A stretch of 64,000 bases of DNA from Bacteroidales bacterium (GCA_016939365.1 JAFGHD010000082.1:17656-81655); one strand, 5' to 3'; numbered from the stretch's first letter, positions 19,992 through 30,806 are shown. A program made the numbers and translations. The notes: generated from the letters alone by a model not told the origin.

Positions 19992-20789
19992 TTATATCCG
20001 TGAGTTGCCTGAAAGGCTGATGATCCACCGGCCAATATCCGCCAGGCCGAAAGCCTGAAGGAATGTCAGGACCACAAATAGTATCATGACCATCATGATC
20101 AGTGCCGGCCCATGCCTGACGGAATACCTGGCACCGAGCCATGCGCCGGCCACCTGGCCGGCAGACAGAACCAGCCCGTACTGCAGATGGACCAGCCCGT
20201 TTGCCAGATATATGCTGAGACTCACGGTCACATAGACCAGTACCAGGAAAACCTTCATGGCATTGGCACGCAGCAGATCGTTACCGGTCAGGAACAACAG
20301 GGTGATGATGAGAAAATACCCGATGCCAATGTAGATGAATCCGCCGTAAAAACCCAGCCCAAGAAAGATGAAAAAACGGGCGACCGGCGTACCTTTCACC
20401 ACAGCGGGAAGGCCTCCTCCTTTCCACAGTTTCGGGCGGAACAGGAGTACCAGGGTGACCAGAACCATCACGATGGCCACGATCTTCCCGAACGCTTCAT
20501 CGTTGATTCTCACCGCTGTCCAGGCACCTGCCATGGATCCTGCCGTCATGGGCAACGACCATTTCAACCCTGACGGGAAATCGATAAGCTTCCTGCGCCG
20601 GTAGACGAGCGTGGAGGTCAGGGTCTGGAATACGGCAGCGATCCGGTGGGTCCCGTTGGCCATGCCTGCAGGAAGTCCGAGCATCATCAGCAATGAGATC
20701 GAGATCACTGTAGCCCCGCCCGCCAGGGTGTTGAAAAAACCGACGAACAGTCCGGCAACGGACAACGAGATAATCTCAAACCAACTCAT
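19992..20789 (-). CDS. Sulfite exporter TauE/SafE family membrane protein (copy 1)
   Basis: GLFVGFFNTLAGGATVISISLLMMLGLPAGMANGTHRIA...GFYGGFIYIGIGYFL. Confidence 0.85.
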   Translation of the reverse strand: MSWFEIISLSVAGLFVGFFNTLAGGATVISISLLMMLGLPAGMANGTHRIAAVFQTLTSTLVYRRRKLIDFPSGLKWSLPMTAGSMAGAWTAVRINDEAFGKIVAIVMVLVTLVLLFRPKLWKGGGLPAVVKGTPVARFFIFLGLGFYGGFIYIGIGYFLIITLLFLTGNDLLRANAMKVFLVLVYVTVSLSIYLANGLVHLQYGLVLSAGQVAGAWLGARYSVRHGPALIMMVMILFVVLTFLQAFGLADIGRWIISLSGNSRI

Positions 20790-20862
20790 TTCAGGTTTCC
20801 GGGATTTTGTGCTTCGGAAGAAAGACGGGGTATATCATATCAGGGAAGATATTCGGGGAGGA

Positions 20863-21645
20863 TTATTCCAGGACACTCAGCAGGGAAGAGACGTGGATTA
20901 CTCCGAACATATCAGCGGCAGTCACCAGGATCACCGTGATGATGACCCATCTGACAAATCCTGCTCCCCAGCTTACGGCCATCCGGGTTGCGATAAGTGC
21001 ACCCAGCGTGTTGCCGGTAGCGAGGATCAGGCCGTAAAGGAGGTGGATCTGTCCGTTCAGCTGAAAAACCAACAGAATGAATGGTGACCATATCAGGATG
21101 ATGAGCACTTTAATGGCGTTGGCTTTCACCAGGTCATACCCGGCGCCCAGGACAATACCGGCCAGAAGTGCATAGCCAACACCCATATGAAGGAAGCCGC
21201 CGTAAATACCGATCATGAAAAACAGCAGATATTGCCAGAACGTCACTTTCCGGTGGGTCAGCCCAGGGACTCCTTTGAGCCAGCGCTGAGGTTTGTAAAG
21301 GATCACGCCCGCCATCACGAGCATGACGATCCCGATCGAAATCTCGATGACCTGCTCGTTCACGTCGACGGCGATGAGGGCTCCGATCACCGATCCGACG
21401 GCAGCCGGTATGGCAAGAGCAATCCCCTTCCTGTGATCCAGCACCTTCTGATGCCGGAAGCTGCCGACCGCGGCGATATTCTGAAACAGGATCGCGATCC
21501 GGTTTGTACCGTTGGCCACAGGTGCGGGCAAACCCAGGAACATCAGAACCGACAGGGAAATGATGGAACCTCCCCCCGCCAGGGTATTGATAAAACCGAC
21601 GAGCAACCCCGACACCACCAGTGCCGAAACTTCGATCCAGGACAT
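20863..21645 (-). CDS. Sulfite exporter TauE/SafE family membrane protein (copy 2)
   Basis: GLLVGFINTLAGGGSIISLSVLMFLGLPAPVANGTNRIAILFQN...GIYGGFLHMGVGYALLAG. Confidence 0.87.
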   Translation of the reverse strand: MSWIEVSALVVSGLLVGFINTLAGGGSIISLSVLMFLGLPAPVANGTNRIAILFQNIAAVGSFRHQKVLDHRKGIALAIPAAVGSVIGALIAVDVNEQVIEISIGIVMLVMAGVILYKPQRWLKGVPGLTHRKVTFWQYLLFFMIGIYGGFLHMGVGYALLAGIVLGAGYDLVKANAIKVLIILIWSPFILLVFQLNGQIHLLYGLILATGNTLGALIATRMAVSWGAGFVRWVIITVILVTAADMFGVIHVSSLLSVLE

Positions 21646-21672
21646 AAGAAGGTGTTGAAAAGACGGGCAAAG

Positions 21673-23673
21673 TTATCTAAAATCCCAGGGGACTCCAATT
21701 TCCGTCTTTTTACCGAAAAACCGGATGATCAGAAAGAGTATGACCATATTCACCGGGATCAGCAGCAGTGTCGGAACGCCAAAGGCTGCAGGCAGCGATC
21801 CGAAGAAGACGGCCACCGAACCCACCGTAAGCGCATAGGGCAACTGGGTCCTGACATGCTCAATATGGCGGCAGGAACTGGCCAGTGAGCTGAGTATGGT
21901 GGTATCTGAAATGGGTGAACAATGATCCCCAAGGACGGAGCCAGCCAAAACGCACGAAACAACATTGTGAAAAATAGCCATGGAACTGTCATATCCGAGC
22001 CCCGATTCCCTGGCGATAAGCCATGAAGAAGGCAGTATCAGCGGGTAAAGAATAGCCATTGTGCCCCAGGATGACCCGGTGGAGAAGGCCACCAGGGCAG
22101 ACAAAATGAAAGTGAGGGCCGGGAGCAGGGCCGGTGCCAGATGGAAATCAATCATGATCCCCGAGATGAAGTCGGCCGTATTCATGTATTTGGTCATCAG
22201 TGCGATGGACCAGGCCAAAACGAGTATCAGTACCGCTGTAAGCATGGTCCTGAATCCATTCAGCAGACTCTCCACACAACGTTCCAGGTTCATGATACGC
22301 TGACTAACGGTCAGGAGTAAAGCTGTGATCAGTCCCGCGAAGGAACTCCATAAAAGGGAGCGATATGAATCGGAATGGCCGATGACCAGTGAGAGGTTTT
22401 TTGAGAAGGAGAGCCCCGGATCCCATCCCGTTTCCATCAGGCCGGTATGCGCCAGCCCGGTAATGGTCCCACCCACGATGACCACAACGGGGATCACGGC
22501 ATTGAACCATCTTCCCCGCTCCGGGCCGTCCCTCCCTGCCTTGCCTTCATCAACATCAATAGGAATAAACCCGGGTGACGTTATCTGTTTCCTTGCCATT
22601 CTTTCGGCGTGAAGCATCGGACCGTAATCACGGCGCATGATCAGCAATATCACTATGAAGGCAAGGGTCAGCAGGGGATAGAAGGAGTACTGGAGGGAAC
22701 GGATGAACACATCGTAGGGAGTTTCATCCAGCGCGAGAGTAGTGATACCGTCATGGATGTAACTGAGTTCCGCACCGATCCATGTGGTCACAAAGGCCAC
22801 TGAAGCTACGGGAGCCGCAGTGGAATCAACAATATAACTGAGCTTCTCCCTGGATATCTTCAGCCGGTCAGTCACAGGTCGCATGGTATTTCCAACAACC
22901 AGTGTGTTGGCATAGTCATCAAAAAAAATGGCCACACCCAGCAGCCAGGTTACCAGCTGACCCGACCGGGGAGACGATGCAAAACGTGACAACAGGTTCA
23001 CCACTCCCCTCATGCCGCCATTGTCAGAGATCAGATTGACCGTAGCACCGATCATCATTGAAAAAAGTATGATGGAAAGGTGTGAGGCATCCAAAACGGA
23101 TTCCGGGATGTAGGTATCAATGGAGGATAAAAAACCGGCAAACATCGCACCTGCTATCGTACGGCCCTGGTAGTAGGCAATGGTGGTGGCACCGATGAAG
23201 AGGCCGATGACCAGGGCAGTAAAAACCTCCCGTAGAAGAAGTGCGATCATGATCGCTACCAGGGGTGGGAGAATGGAAAGCCACAGGGGTATGGGATTCA
23301 GATGATGTTGAGAATGAAAGGGGCCCGATGAAATCACGAGCGTCTCACTGCACGGAAAGGAATAACTGATGGCGAGCATTCCGTGTGTCACCTCCGGGAA
23401 ATAACTCAGGGAATCATTCAGCCGGATCCGAACCCTCTTCCCTTCAAGCGCACGCATGATCTCACCATCGGTGATCTGCAGGCGTATCTCTTTTGTGATC
23501 CCGCGCATGACAACCCTGGGCAACTCCACCCGAATACCGTAAACGGGGAGACTTACAGTATCATGGTGCATATCTGGCGTCATCCCGGCAGAATCGCGGC
23601 AAATACCTCCTGGAGTGACGATCAGCAGCGCCACAAAAAAAATAACGACCCGGATCGTCCTCGTTCCTGTCAT
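21673..23673 (-). CDS. NhaC-type Na+/H+ antiporter with N-terminal extracytoplasmic extension
   Basis: DDYANTLVVGNTMRPVTDRLKISREKLSYIVDSTAAPVASVAFVTTWIGAEL; FSTGSSWGTMAILYPLILPSS; VLGDHCSPISDTTILSSLASSCRHIEHVRTQLPYAL. Confidence 0.88.
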   Translation of the reverse strand: MTGTRTIRVVIFFVALLIVTPGGICRDSAGMTPDMHHDTVSLPVYGIRVELPRVVMRGITKEIRLQITDGEIMRALEGKRVRIRLNDSLSYFPEVTHGMLAISYSFPCSETLVISSGPFHSQHHLNPIPLWLSILPPLVAIMIALLLREVFTALVIGLFIGATTIAYYQGRTIAGAMFAGFLSSIDTYIPESVLDASHLSIILFSMMIGATVNLISDNGGMRGVVNLLSRFASSPRSGQLVTWLLGVAIFFDDYANTLVVGNTMRPVTDRLKISREKLSYIVDSTAAPVASVAFVTTWIGAELSYIHDGITTLALDETPYDVFIRSLQYSFYPLLTLAFIVILLIMRRDYGPMLHAERMARKQITSPGFIPIDVDEGKAGRDGPERGRWFNAVIPVVVIVGGTITGLAHTGLMETGWDPGLSFSKNLSLVIGHSDSYRSLLWSSFAGLITALLLTVSQRIMNLERCVESLLNGFRTMLTAVLILVLAWSIALMTKYMNTADFISGIMIDFHLAPALLPALTFILSALVAFSTGSSWGTMAILYPLILPSSWLIARESGLGYDSSMAIFHNVVSCVLAGSVLGDHCSPISDTTILSSLASSCRHIEHVRTQLPYALTVGSVAVFFGSLPAAFGVPTLLLIPVNMVILFLIIRFFGKKTEIGVPWDFR

Positions 23674-23700
23674 GAAGCGGTCTGATCCCTGCCCCGGGGA

Positions 23701-25029
23701 CTATTTGTTGAAAAGCCTGATAATATCATTCCCGTTGGCGAAAATCAGAAGGGCAAAAATCAGGATCATCCCAACGATCTGTGCGTATTCCAAAAATTTG
23801 TCACTGGGTTTCCTGCCCGAGACGATTTCAAAAATCAGGAAAAGAACATGACCGCCATCCAACGCGGGAATGGGCAGCAGATTGAGGATGGCCAGCATGA
23901 TGGAGAGAAAGGCAGTCAGACTCCAGAAGCTCATCCAGTCCCACACCGGAGGGAAGATATTTCCGATGGTAATAAATCCGCCGACCGACTCATAAGCCCT
24001 GATCTCCGGAGAGAAGATCAGCCTGAGTTGCTTGATGTAACTCCCGATGCTCTGATATGTACGCTTCAGGCCTGCCGGAATAACACCCAGAAAGGAATAC
24101 TCTCTTTCATTGAGCTCAAAGTAATAATCGAGCTGCTGTATGGGGATGACACCGATCAATCCCTCCGCGGGCACGGTAAGGTGGCATTGTACCGAATCAC
24201 CTTCCCTCATGACGGTCACTGTGATCCCCTGATTGCGGTATTGTCCGATCCGGTTCCTGAATTCATCAAAATATCTGATCGGCTGATCATTCAATCCCAC
24301 TATCCTGTCACCTTTCCGCATTCCGGATTGCGCTGCCACCGAATTGCCGGTGAAACGATCCACCTCAAAAGGGATTCTGACGCTGATGAAATCGGGTGAT
24401 TTGTGTTTAACCAGCTTTCCGAGGAATCCATCCGGTACCCGGATGGATAGCGGTTGACCATCCCTGATCACCTCAATGGTTTGGGCTTCATCCAGGATCA
24501 GCTTCTCCGGGATCTTATGGAAATTCTCCACTTTTTCACCGTCAAGGCTCACGATCATATCGCCATTCTGGAGACCCAGCTCCATACCGAGGGAATCTAC
24601 CGTAATGCCGTATTTCACGTTTGCAGCCGGAAGGTATTGTTCTCCCCAGGTCAGCAGCATCATCATATAGATCAGAATGGCCAGCACAATGTTCATGGTC
24701 ACACCGCCGAGCATCATGATGAGGCGTTGCCAGGCAGGTTTGGCCCTGAATTCCCATGGCTCCGGAGGTCTTCCCTGATAAGACTTGTCCATGGATTCGT
24801 CAATCATGCCTGCGATTTTCACATATCCGCCCAGCGGCAGCCAGCCAAGACCGTACTCGGTATCACCGCGCTTGAACTTGAACAATGAAAACCACGGATT
24901 AAAGAAAAGATAGAACTTCTCCACCCGGGCCCTGAAGATGCGGGCAGCCATGAAATGACCCATTTCATGAATGATCACCAGGATTGAGATGCTCAGCAGG
25001 AACTGGGCTATTTTGATCAGGATCTCCAT
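23701..25029 (-). CDS. rseP: RIP metalloprotease RseP (site-2 protease family)
   Basis: LVIIHEMGHFMAARIF (HExxH), PDZ-like repeats, LNLLPIPALDGGHVLFLIFE. Confidence 0.92.
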   Translation of the reverse strand: MEILIKIAQFLLSISILVIIHEMGHFMAARIFRARVEKFYLFFNPWFSLFKFKRGDTEYGLGWLPLGGYVKIAGMIDESMDKSYQGRPPEPWEFRAKPAWQRLIMMLGGVTMNIVLAILIYMMMLLTWGEQYLPAANVKYGITVDSLGMELGLQNGDMIVSLDGEKVENFHKIPEKLILDEAQTIEVIRDGQPLSIRVPDGFLGKLVKHKSPDFISVRIPFEVDRFTGNSVAAQSGMRKGDRIVGLNDQPIRYFDEFRNRIGQYRNQGITVTVMREGDSVQCHLTVPAEGLIGVIPIQQLDYYFELNEREYSFLGVIPAGLKRTYQSIGSYIKQLRLIFSPEIRAYESVGGFITIGNIFPPVWDWMSFWSLTAFLSIMLAILNLLPIPALDGGHVLFLIFEIVSGRKPSDKFLEYAQIVGMILIFALLIFANGNDIIRLFNK

Positions 25030-25147
25030 AGATACTGGGACTGTTGAACTGATGAAACGTCAATAAAAAGCCTCTTCGGCAGGAAGTTGTGCCGGATGTT
25101 CGATACCCTGCTGCTCCGGTCAGGAGGACAGCGTTTATGATTTTTTA

Positions 25148-26311
25148 TTATGAGGGATTGTTTTGGATCCATTGGTTTGCCAGAACTCGGGTTTCACTGT
25201 CGGTCAGTTTCAAATCATCCAGTCCGGGATATTTCACGAAATCAGCATGCATCAGGCAATAATCATTCACATCCGCTATCTCTGCAAATCCGATCCTTCC
25301 GGAGAGGAACGCCCCGACAGCCACCTCATTGCCGGCATTCAGAACGCATGGCAGATTTCCGCCTCCCTCAAGTGCCTGATAAGCCAGTGCAAGATTACGA
25401 AAATTTCCGAGATCAGGCGTTTCAAAAGTCAGATCGGGGATTTCTGAGAAATCCAGCGGGCTGAAGGCGACGGGTAACCGTTCAGGGTAACTGAGGGCAT
25501 ATTGTATCGGGAGTCTCATATCCGGATTTCCGAGCTGTGCCTTGACTGATCCATCCGTGAAACGGACCATGGAGTGGATGATGGACTGTGGATGGACAAG
25601 CACCTCGATAGCGGAGGCCGGTATTCCGAACAGCCAACGTGCTTCGATCACCTCAAGGCCTTTGTTCATCATTGTGGCGCTGTCTACTGTAATCTTCCGC
25701 CCCATGTTCCAGTTGGGATGGGTCAATGCTTCCCGGGCTGTGACCCCGGCCAGTTCCTTCCGGTTCCATCCGCGGAATGGCCCCCCGGAAGCCGTCAGGC
25801 AGATCCGGTCGACCGTTGACATCCGCTCCCCTTTCAGGCATTGAAAAATCGCAGAGTGTTCGGAGTCGACGGGAAGGATCAATGAACCATGCTCAACAGC
25901 CAGGGTAGTGACCTGTTCCCCAGCCACAACAAGCGCCTCCTTGTTGGCCAGGGCAATACGCTTCCCCCTTTTAATGGCCCCGATCAACGGTTCCAGACCT
26001 GCAAAACCGACAATGCCCGCAATGACCAGATCAATGGTATCCGATTCCACGATCTGAACCAGAGATTCCTCCCCGGCAAACACCTTGATAGGCAGGGATG
26101 CAAGCCCGTCACGAACCTCCCCGTAAAGATCCTTATCGGCAATCACTACGGAGTTGGGAGCAAATTCCCGGGCCTGACTGATGAGCAAACCGGCATTTCG
26201 CCAGGCAGTCAAAACCTCTACACGGAAAATGCCGGGATGTTCCCTGATCACTTCCAGAGACTGCCTCCCGACGGAACCGGTAGATCCCAATATAGCGATG
26301 CCCTTTTCCAA
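25148..26311 (-). CDS. dxr: 1-deoxy-D-xylulose-5-phosphate reductoisomerase
   Basis: GIAILGSTGSVGRQSLEVI...LANKEALVVAGE...PVDSEHSAIFQCL...TASGGPFRGW. Confidence 0.95.
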   Translation of the reverse strand: MEKGIAILGSTGSVGRQSLEVIREHPGIFRVEVLTAWRNAGLLISQAREFAPNSVVIADKDLYGEVRDGLASLPIKVFAGEESLVQIVESDTIDLVIAGIVGFAGLEPLIGAIKRGKRIALANKEALVVAGEQVTTLAVEHGSLILPVDSEHSAIFQCLKGERMSTVDRICLTASGGPFRGWNRKELAGVTAREALTHPNWNMGRKITVDSATMMNKGLEVIEARWLFGIPASAIEVLVHPQSIIHSMVRFTDGSVKAQLGNPDMRLPIQYALSYPERLPVAFSPLDFSEIPDLTFETPDLGNFRNLALAYQALEGGGNLPCVLNAGNEVAVGAFLSGRIGFAEIADVNDYCLMHADFVKYPGLDDLKLTDSETRVLANQWIQNNPS

Positions 26312-26374
26312 ATATCAGACCCTAATGGTTATTCCCTTTGGCCATATGACCCCGCCATACCGAACCCATCCGGC

Positions 26375-27274
26375 TCAGAAAACCATATAGCTCCTGGGAT
26401 CAATCGGGGTGCCGTTATACCAGAGTTCGAAATGGAGGTGGGGGCCGGTGGTCAGTTCCCCCGAATCGCCAACAATGGCAATGGGATCACCTGCCTTCAC
26501 AAAATCGCCTGCCTGCTTCAGCAGCACGGCATTGTGCTTGTAAACGGATACATAGTTGCCCGGATGCTGTAATACAATCACATAACCCGTTCCAACGGTC
26601 CAGTCCGTAAAAACAACTGTCCCGTCAAAAGTGGCCTTCACGGCTTCGTCCTCCCTGGCAACAATATCGAGACCAAAATGATTCGCTGCCAGGTCAAAAT
26701 CATTGGTGATCACCCCTTTCAGGGGAGGAAAAAACAGAATGTTCCCCACCGTGGTTGCCTGACCCGGGAATTCCATATTCTCTCCATAATACAGATTATA
26801 CTTCACATCACTCTCATATTCCATTCGGAACAGAGAGTCTTCCAGAGATGGCGAAAGGTCAAGATCATTGAAATCCCTTGCGGTGTCGGGAACCATCCCG
26901 GTCTGGGATTCATCAAATTCTTCACCTATCAGTATTTTCCTGATCGACGAAAGATACTGGTCTTTCAATCTGAATTCCCGTTCCAGCGAATCGGACTTGA
27001 ATTGCAGTTCATACACCTGCTTTTCCAGGGCCACATTGGTGTAACCGGGAATATATTCCCTCAGGGGGGTAAAAGCAATGATGAATGTGGTCAGCACAAC
27101 CAGCAGAATCGCAAGTGTTCCCGTTACCACAAAAACATTCAACCGGGAAAGCCTGAATGATAGCTTCTCTTCAAAAGTCTCCTCATTCATGATCAGCAGC
27201 CGGTACTTGTTACGCAGCCTGCTGATCCAGCTGGATTTCTTTCTTTTACCCTTTCCTTTCCTGGAAGTTGTCAT
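26375..27274 (-). CDS. M23 family metallopeptidase
   Basis: NHFGLDIVAREDEAVKATFDGTVVFTDWTVGTGYVIVLQHPGNYVSVYKHN...GPHLHFELWYNGTPIDPRSYM. Confidence 0.92.
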   Translation of the reverse strand: MTTSRKGKGKRKKSSWISRLRNKYRLLIMNEETFEEKLSFRLSRLNVFVVTGTLAILLVVLTTFIIAFTPLREYIPGYTNVALEKQVYELQFKSDSLEREFRLKDQYLSSIRKILIGEEFDESQTGMVPDTARDFNDLDLSPSLEDSLFRMEYESDVKYNLYYGENMEFPGQATTVGNILFFPPLKGVITNDFDLAANHFGLDIVAREDEAVKATFDGTVVFTDWTVGTGYVIVLQHPGNYVSVYKHNAVLLKQAGDFVKAGDPIAIVGDSGELTTGPHLHFELWYNGTPIDPRSYMVF

Positions 27275-27554
27275 AACCTACCCGATCGGGGGATGCATGT
27301 GAAGCCGTATTGTACGGCGAATTCAGGTATCCTTCCCGGGGCCCTTTTCATGATTTGTTCTGCAAAAGTAGCAACGATTCCCGAACCGGTCGGTTGCCGG
27401 ATTATGGATAACGGGGAATTAGTCCGTTTTCTTGTTCTTTCGAATGTGCAAGAACAGTGTTCGGAAGTATCTGCCACCGGCCTTCCGTTTGGATCATAGC
27501 CTGCTGCATTCAGGTCGGTCCGTCCATGAGTGGTGACCATTCGCAAAAATGAAA

Positions 27555-27562
27555 TAATTTTG
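27555..27562 (+). promoter_or_regulatory. Candidate Bacteroidota -7 box (TAATTTTG) upstream of porW-like gene
   Basis: Match to TAnnTTTG; no clear -33 TTTG at the expected spacing. Confidence 0.4.
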
Positions 27563-27690
27563 CAGAAAAGAAGTTATTAAGGTTGATTCTCAACATATAA
27601 TATCCCGGGCGATGGGATATCCCGGGAGGATGTTTTTTGTGCATTCACAGGGGGGGAAAAAACGCCTGACAAACAACTGATTACTGATCA

Positions 27691-30348
27691 TTGCAAATCC
27701 ATATCACCCATAGGACATTCTGGTGGATGCTGCTGTTGGTGGCCATTCCGGTATTTCTGTCGTGCTCAACCAAGAAGAATACCTTTACCCGGCGGGTTTA
27801 CCACAACCTGACCGGCCATTACAACACATTCTGGAACGGCAGGGAGAGTTACCGTGAAGGTGTCGATCAGTTGGAAAGCACGGTTACGGATAACTACAAC
27901 AAGCTGTTGCCGGTGTTTAACTATGGTACCGACCAGGAAGCCCAGAGCCTTAATACTTACATGGACCGGGCAATAGAAAAGGCCTCAATCAACATCCAGC
28001 GGCATTCCATGTACTTCAACCGGCGGGAATACGTGCGGTGGATCGACGACAGCTACATGCTCATCGGAAAAGCCTACTTCTACAAGCATGAATTCAACAA
28101 GGCCAGACGGACATTCGAGTTCGTGATCAATGAGTACAAAAACAACGATATCCGTTTTGAGGCCATGTTATGGCTGGGCAATACCCTTATCCAACTGGAA
28201 AAATACAACAGTGCCCAGTCGGCCCTTGACAACCTTCAGAACGAGGCGGATAAAAATCCTGTTCCCAAGGAGGTCAGAAAAACGTTGCCTTTGGTGAGGG
28301 CCGACTTGTTTATCCGGCAGAACAAGCTTCCACAGGCCCGGCAATACCTTGAAGATGCCATATGGCTGGGACAGCCCCGGAAAGTGGAACCCCGTACCCG
28401 CTACATCCTCGGCCAGATATACCAGCTGGAGGGTGAACTGTACAAAGCTTCGGAGTATTACCTCTCGGTCATCAAAAAAAATCCGCCGTATGTCATGGCA
28501 TTCAATGCAGGGATCAACCTGGCCCGTTGTTATGATACCCGGTATGGCGACAGCCGGGAAATTGAGAAAAAACTCACCAAGATGCTTCGGGAGGACAAGA
28601 ACAAGGATTTCCTGGACCAGATTTATTATGCCCTGGCCGACATTGCCCTCAAGAACGGTCAGGACACCCTGGCGATCAGTTTCCTGAAGCTATCAGTGGC
28701 CACCAGCGTGATGAACAATTACCAGCGGGCTGCCTCAGCGCTCAAGCTGGGTGATATCTACTTCAGCACGAGGGAATATGAGCCGGCACAGGCATATTAC
28801 GATACAGCCATGCAGGTTCTTCCCGAAGACTACCCGGACTACAAGCAGATAGCTGCCCGTACCGAATCCCTTTCAGATCTGGTGGCCAACCTGGTGGTCA
28901 TTCAGACCGAGGATAGCCTACAGCGGCTTGCCGCCATGCCCGAAGAGGAAAGACTGGCCCTGATCGACAAGTTGATCGAGGATCTGAAAAGGGAGGAGGA
29001 GTTGCGCAAGGAAGAGGAGGAGCAGCAACAGGCGCTGGCTGATATGATGAACCAGATGAACCGTGGTGAAGGCACTTCCGGCCCCACCTCAGGCAGCCCA
29101 ACAGGATCCGGGAACTGGTATTTCTATAACCCCTCTGCCCTGAGCTTCGGATTCACAGAGTTCACAAAAACATGGGGACGCAGGAAACTCGAAGACCTGT
29201 GGAGGCTTTCCGACAAAAAGGCAGTGTTCGGTGAGGAAGAAGAACTGATGGCAGCCGATAGCCTCGCTTCAGACAGCACCCAGATCGTTTCCACCGACCC
29301 TTACAAAAGGGAAACCTATCTTCAGGACATTCCCCTGACAGAGGAGCAAATGGCCGCATCCAATGAAAAAATCCAGGACGCGCTCTACAACATAGGCCTG
29401 ATTTACAAGGACCGGTTGGTTGACCTCATCCGCGCTGCGGAGACTCTTGAAAAACTGATCGAAAGGTTTCCAGACACCCCCCACCTGCTGCTGTCTTATT
29501 ACTATCTTTACCTGATCTACACCGATCTGCCGGACCCGCAACAGGCAGAGCTTTACAAGAGCCTGATCGTAAAAGAGTTCCCAGACAGCGATTATGCAAG
29601 GCTGCTCACTGACCCCGATTTTTTCAGGGAGCTCGCAGAGAAGGAGAACGAGGTGGCCAGGCTATATGCCTCCACATACCAGGCCTATGAGGATGGAAGT
29701 TTCTATACGGTGTTGACAAACAGCAACCGGGCACTCGATACTTACGAGGAGCCCGAAGATATCCTGTCCCGGTTTGCATACCTGAGAGCCCTGGCCATAG
29801 GCAAAATCGAAGTGGCCGACTCGCTGCAGAAAGCCCTCGAAAACCTCGTTGAAACCTATCCCGACAGCGAGGTGATCCCCCTGGCCCAGAATATCCTTGA
29901 CTTCCTCTCAGCTCCTCCTGATACGGCTACCGTTGTTGCTGAAGAGCCCGAAATTGTCCATGACATTTCCATCTATACATTCAATGAAAATGCAAGACAG
30001 ATATTCACACTGGTGTTAAACGATGCCACGGTCAATACCGAAGCCCTCAAAGTCAGGATTTCCGACTTCAACGGGAAGAACTACAAGCTCGACAACCTCT
30101 CCATCACGAACATCCTCCTGGATTCCAAACGGCAACTGGTCATGGTGGGCAGCTTCGCGGAACTCAGAAGGGCAACGGTCTATTTTCAGGCTATCATGAA
30201 TGATGAATATGTCTTCTCGGGTATCGATCCGGAAGATTACTCCGGATTTATCATGTCGCAGGACAATTACCCGGTCTTCTACAAGGACAAGGATGTTGAA
30301 AAGTACCTGGCCTTCTTCCGTGAGTATTACCGTATTGAGTCACCATGA
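27691..30348 (+). CDS. porW: TPR lipoprotein, T9SS-associated PorW/SprE-like
   Basis: Lipobox IPVFLSCS; TKKNTFTRRVYHNLTGHYNTFWNGRESYREG N-terminus characteristic of SprE/PorW; multiple TPRs. True start may be ATG at 27727. Confidence 0.8.
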   Translation: MQIHITHRTFWWMLLLVAIPVFLSCSTKKNTFTRRVYHNLTGHYNTFWNGRESYREGVDQLESTVTDNYNKLLPVFNYGTDQEAQSLNTYMDRAIEKASINIQRHSMYFNRREYVRWIDDSYMLIGKAYFYKHEFNKARRTFEFVINEYKNNDIRFEAMLWLGNTLIQLEKYNSAQSALDNLQNEADKNPVPKEVRKTLPLVRADLFIRQNKLPQARQYLEDAIWLGQPRKVEPRTRYILGQIYQLEGELYKASEYYLSVIKKNPPYVMAFNAGINLARCYDTRYGDSREIEKKLTKMLREDKNKDFLDQIYYALADIALKNGQDTLAISFLKLSVATSVMNNYQRAASALKLGDIYFSTREYEPAQAYYDTAMQVLPEDYPDYKQIAARTESLSDLVANLVVIQTEDSLQRLAAMPEEERLALIDKLIEDLKREEELRKEEEEQQQALADMMNQMNRGEGTSGPTSGSPTGSGNWYFYNPSALSFGFTEFTKTWGRRKLEDLWRLSDKKAVFGEEEELMAADSLASDSTQIVSTDPYKRETYLQDIPLTEEQMAASNEKIQDALYNIGLIYKDRLVDLIRAAETLEKLIERFPDTPHLLLSYYYLYLIYTDLPDPQQAELYKSLIVKEFPDSDYARLLTDPDFFRELAEKENEVARLYASTYQAYEDGSFYTVLTNSNRALDTYEEPEDILSRFAYLRALAIGKIEVADSLQKALENLVETYPDSEVIPLAQNILDFLSAPPDTATVVAEEPEIVHDISIYTFNENARQIFTLVLNDATVNTEALKVRISDFNGKNYKLDNLSITNILLDSKRQLVMVGSFAELRRATVYFQAIMNDEYVFSGIDPEDYSGFIMSQDNYPVFYKDKDVEKYLAFFREYYRIESP

Positions 30349-30398
30349 TCCGAACTTTTCCGCACTTTCATCGTATGTAGTTGTAAATACCAGAAAAC

Positions 30399-30806
30399 AT
30401 GTCAAAACCCATCCCACCCGAAACTTCAGTGAACAAGCTGGTTCAGGGCACCATTGTAAAAGGGGAGGTCATGGCCAACGGTGACTTCCGGATTGACGGT
30501 ACACTGATCGGCTCGATCACTTCCAAAGGCCGGCTGGTGGTTGGCTCCACAGGAGAGATCGAAGGAGAAATCCACTGTCAGAATGCCGATATTTCAGGAA
30601 AGGTCAAGGCACGGATTGCAGTGTCCGAATTATTGACACTGAAAGCTTCCGCTAACCTCAACGGCGACGTTTCAACAGGGAAGCTGGCCATTGAGCCGGG
30701 TGCAAAATTCACAGGAACCTGTAACATGGATGGCGGCGTTATGAAAAAGGATGTGAAAGCTGCCGGAAATGAAGAAGCCAGAGCAAAGGAGAAAATTCTT
30801 GGATAG
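30399..30806 (+). CDS. Bactofilin (polymer-forming cytoskeletal protein)
   Basis: LVQGTIVKGEVMANGDFRIDGTLIGSITSKGRLVVGSTGEIEGEIHCQNADISGKVKARI. Confidence 0.9.
   Translation: MSKPIPPETSVNKLVQGTIVKGEVMANGDFRIDGTLIGSITSKGRLVVGSTGEIEGEIHCQNADISGKVKARIAVSELLTLKASANLNGDVSTGKLAIEPGAKFTGTCNMDGGVMKKDVKAAGNEEARAKEKILG

Noticed and set aside
25889-26572. 227-aa plus-strand ORF spanning dxr and M23 genes
   Set aside because: Antisense to two well-supported genes.
27601-27630. Direct repeat ATATCCCGGG-cgatggg-ATATCCCGGG upstream of porW-like gene
   Set aside because: Short, only two copies, each unit partly self-palindromic; insufficient to claim an operator.
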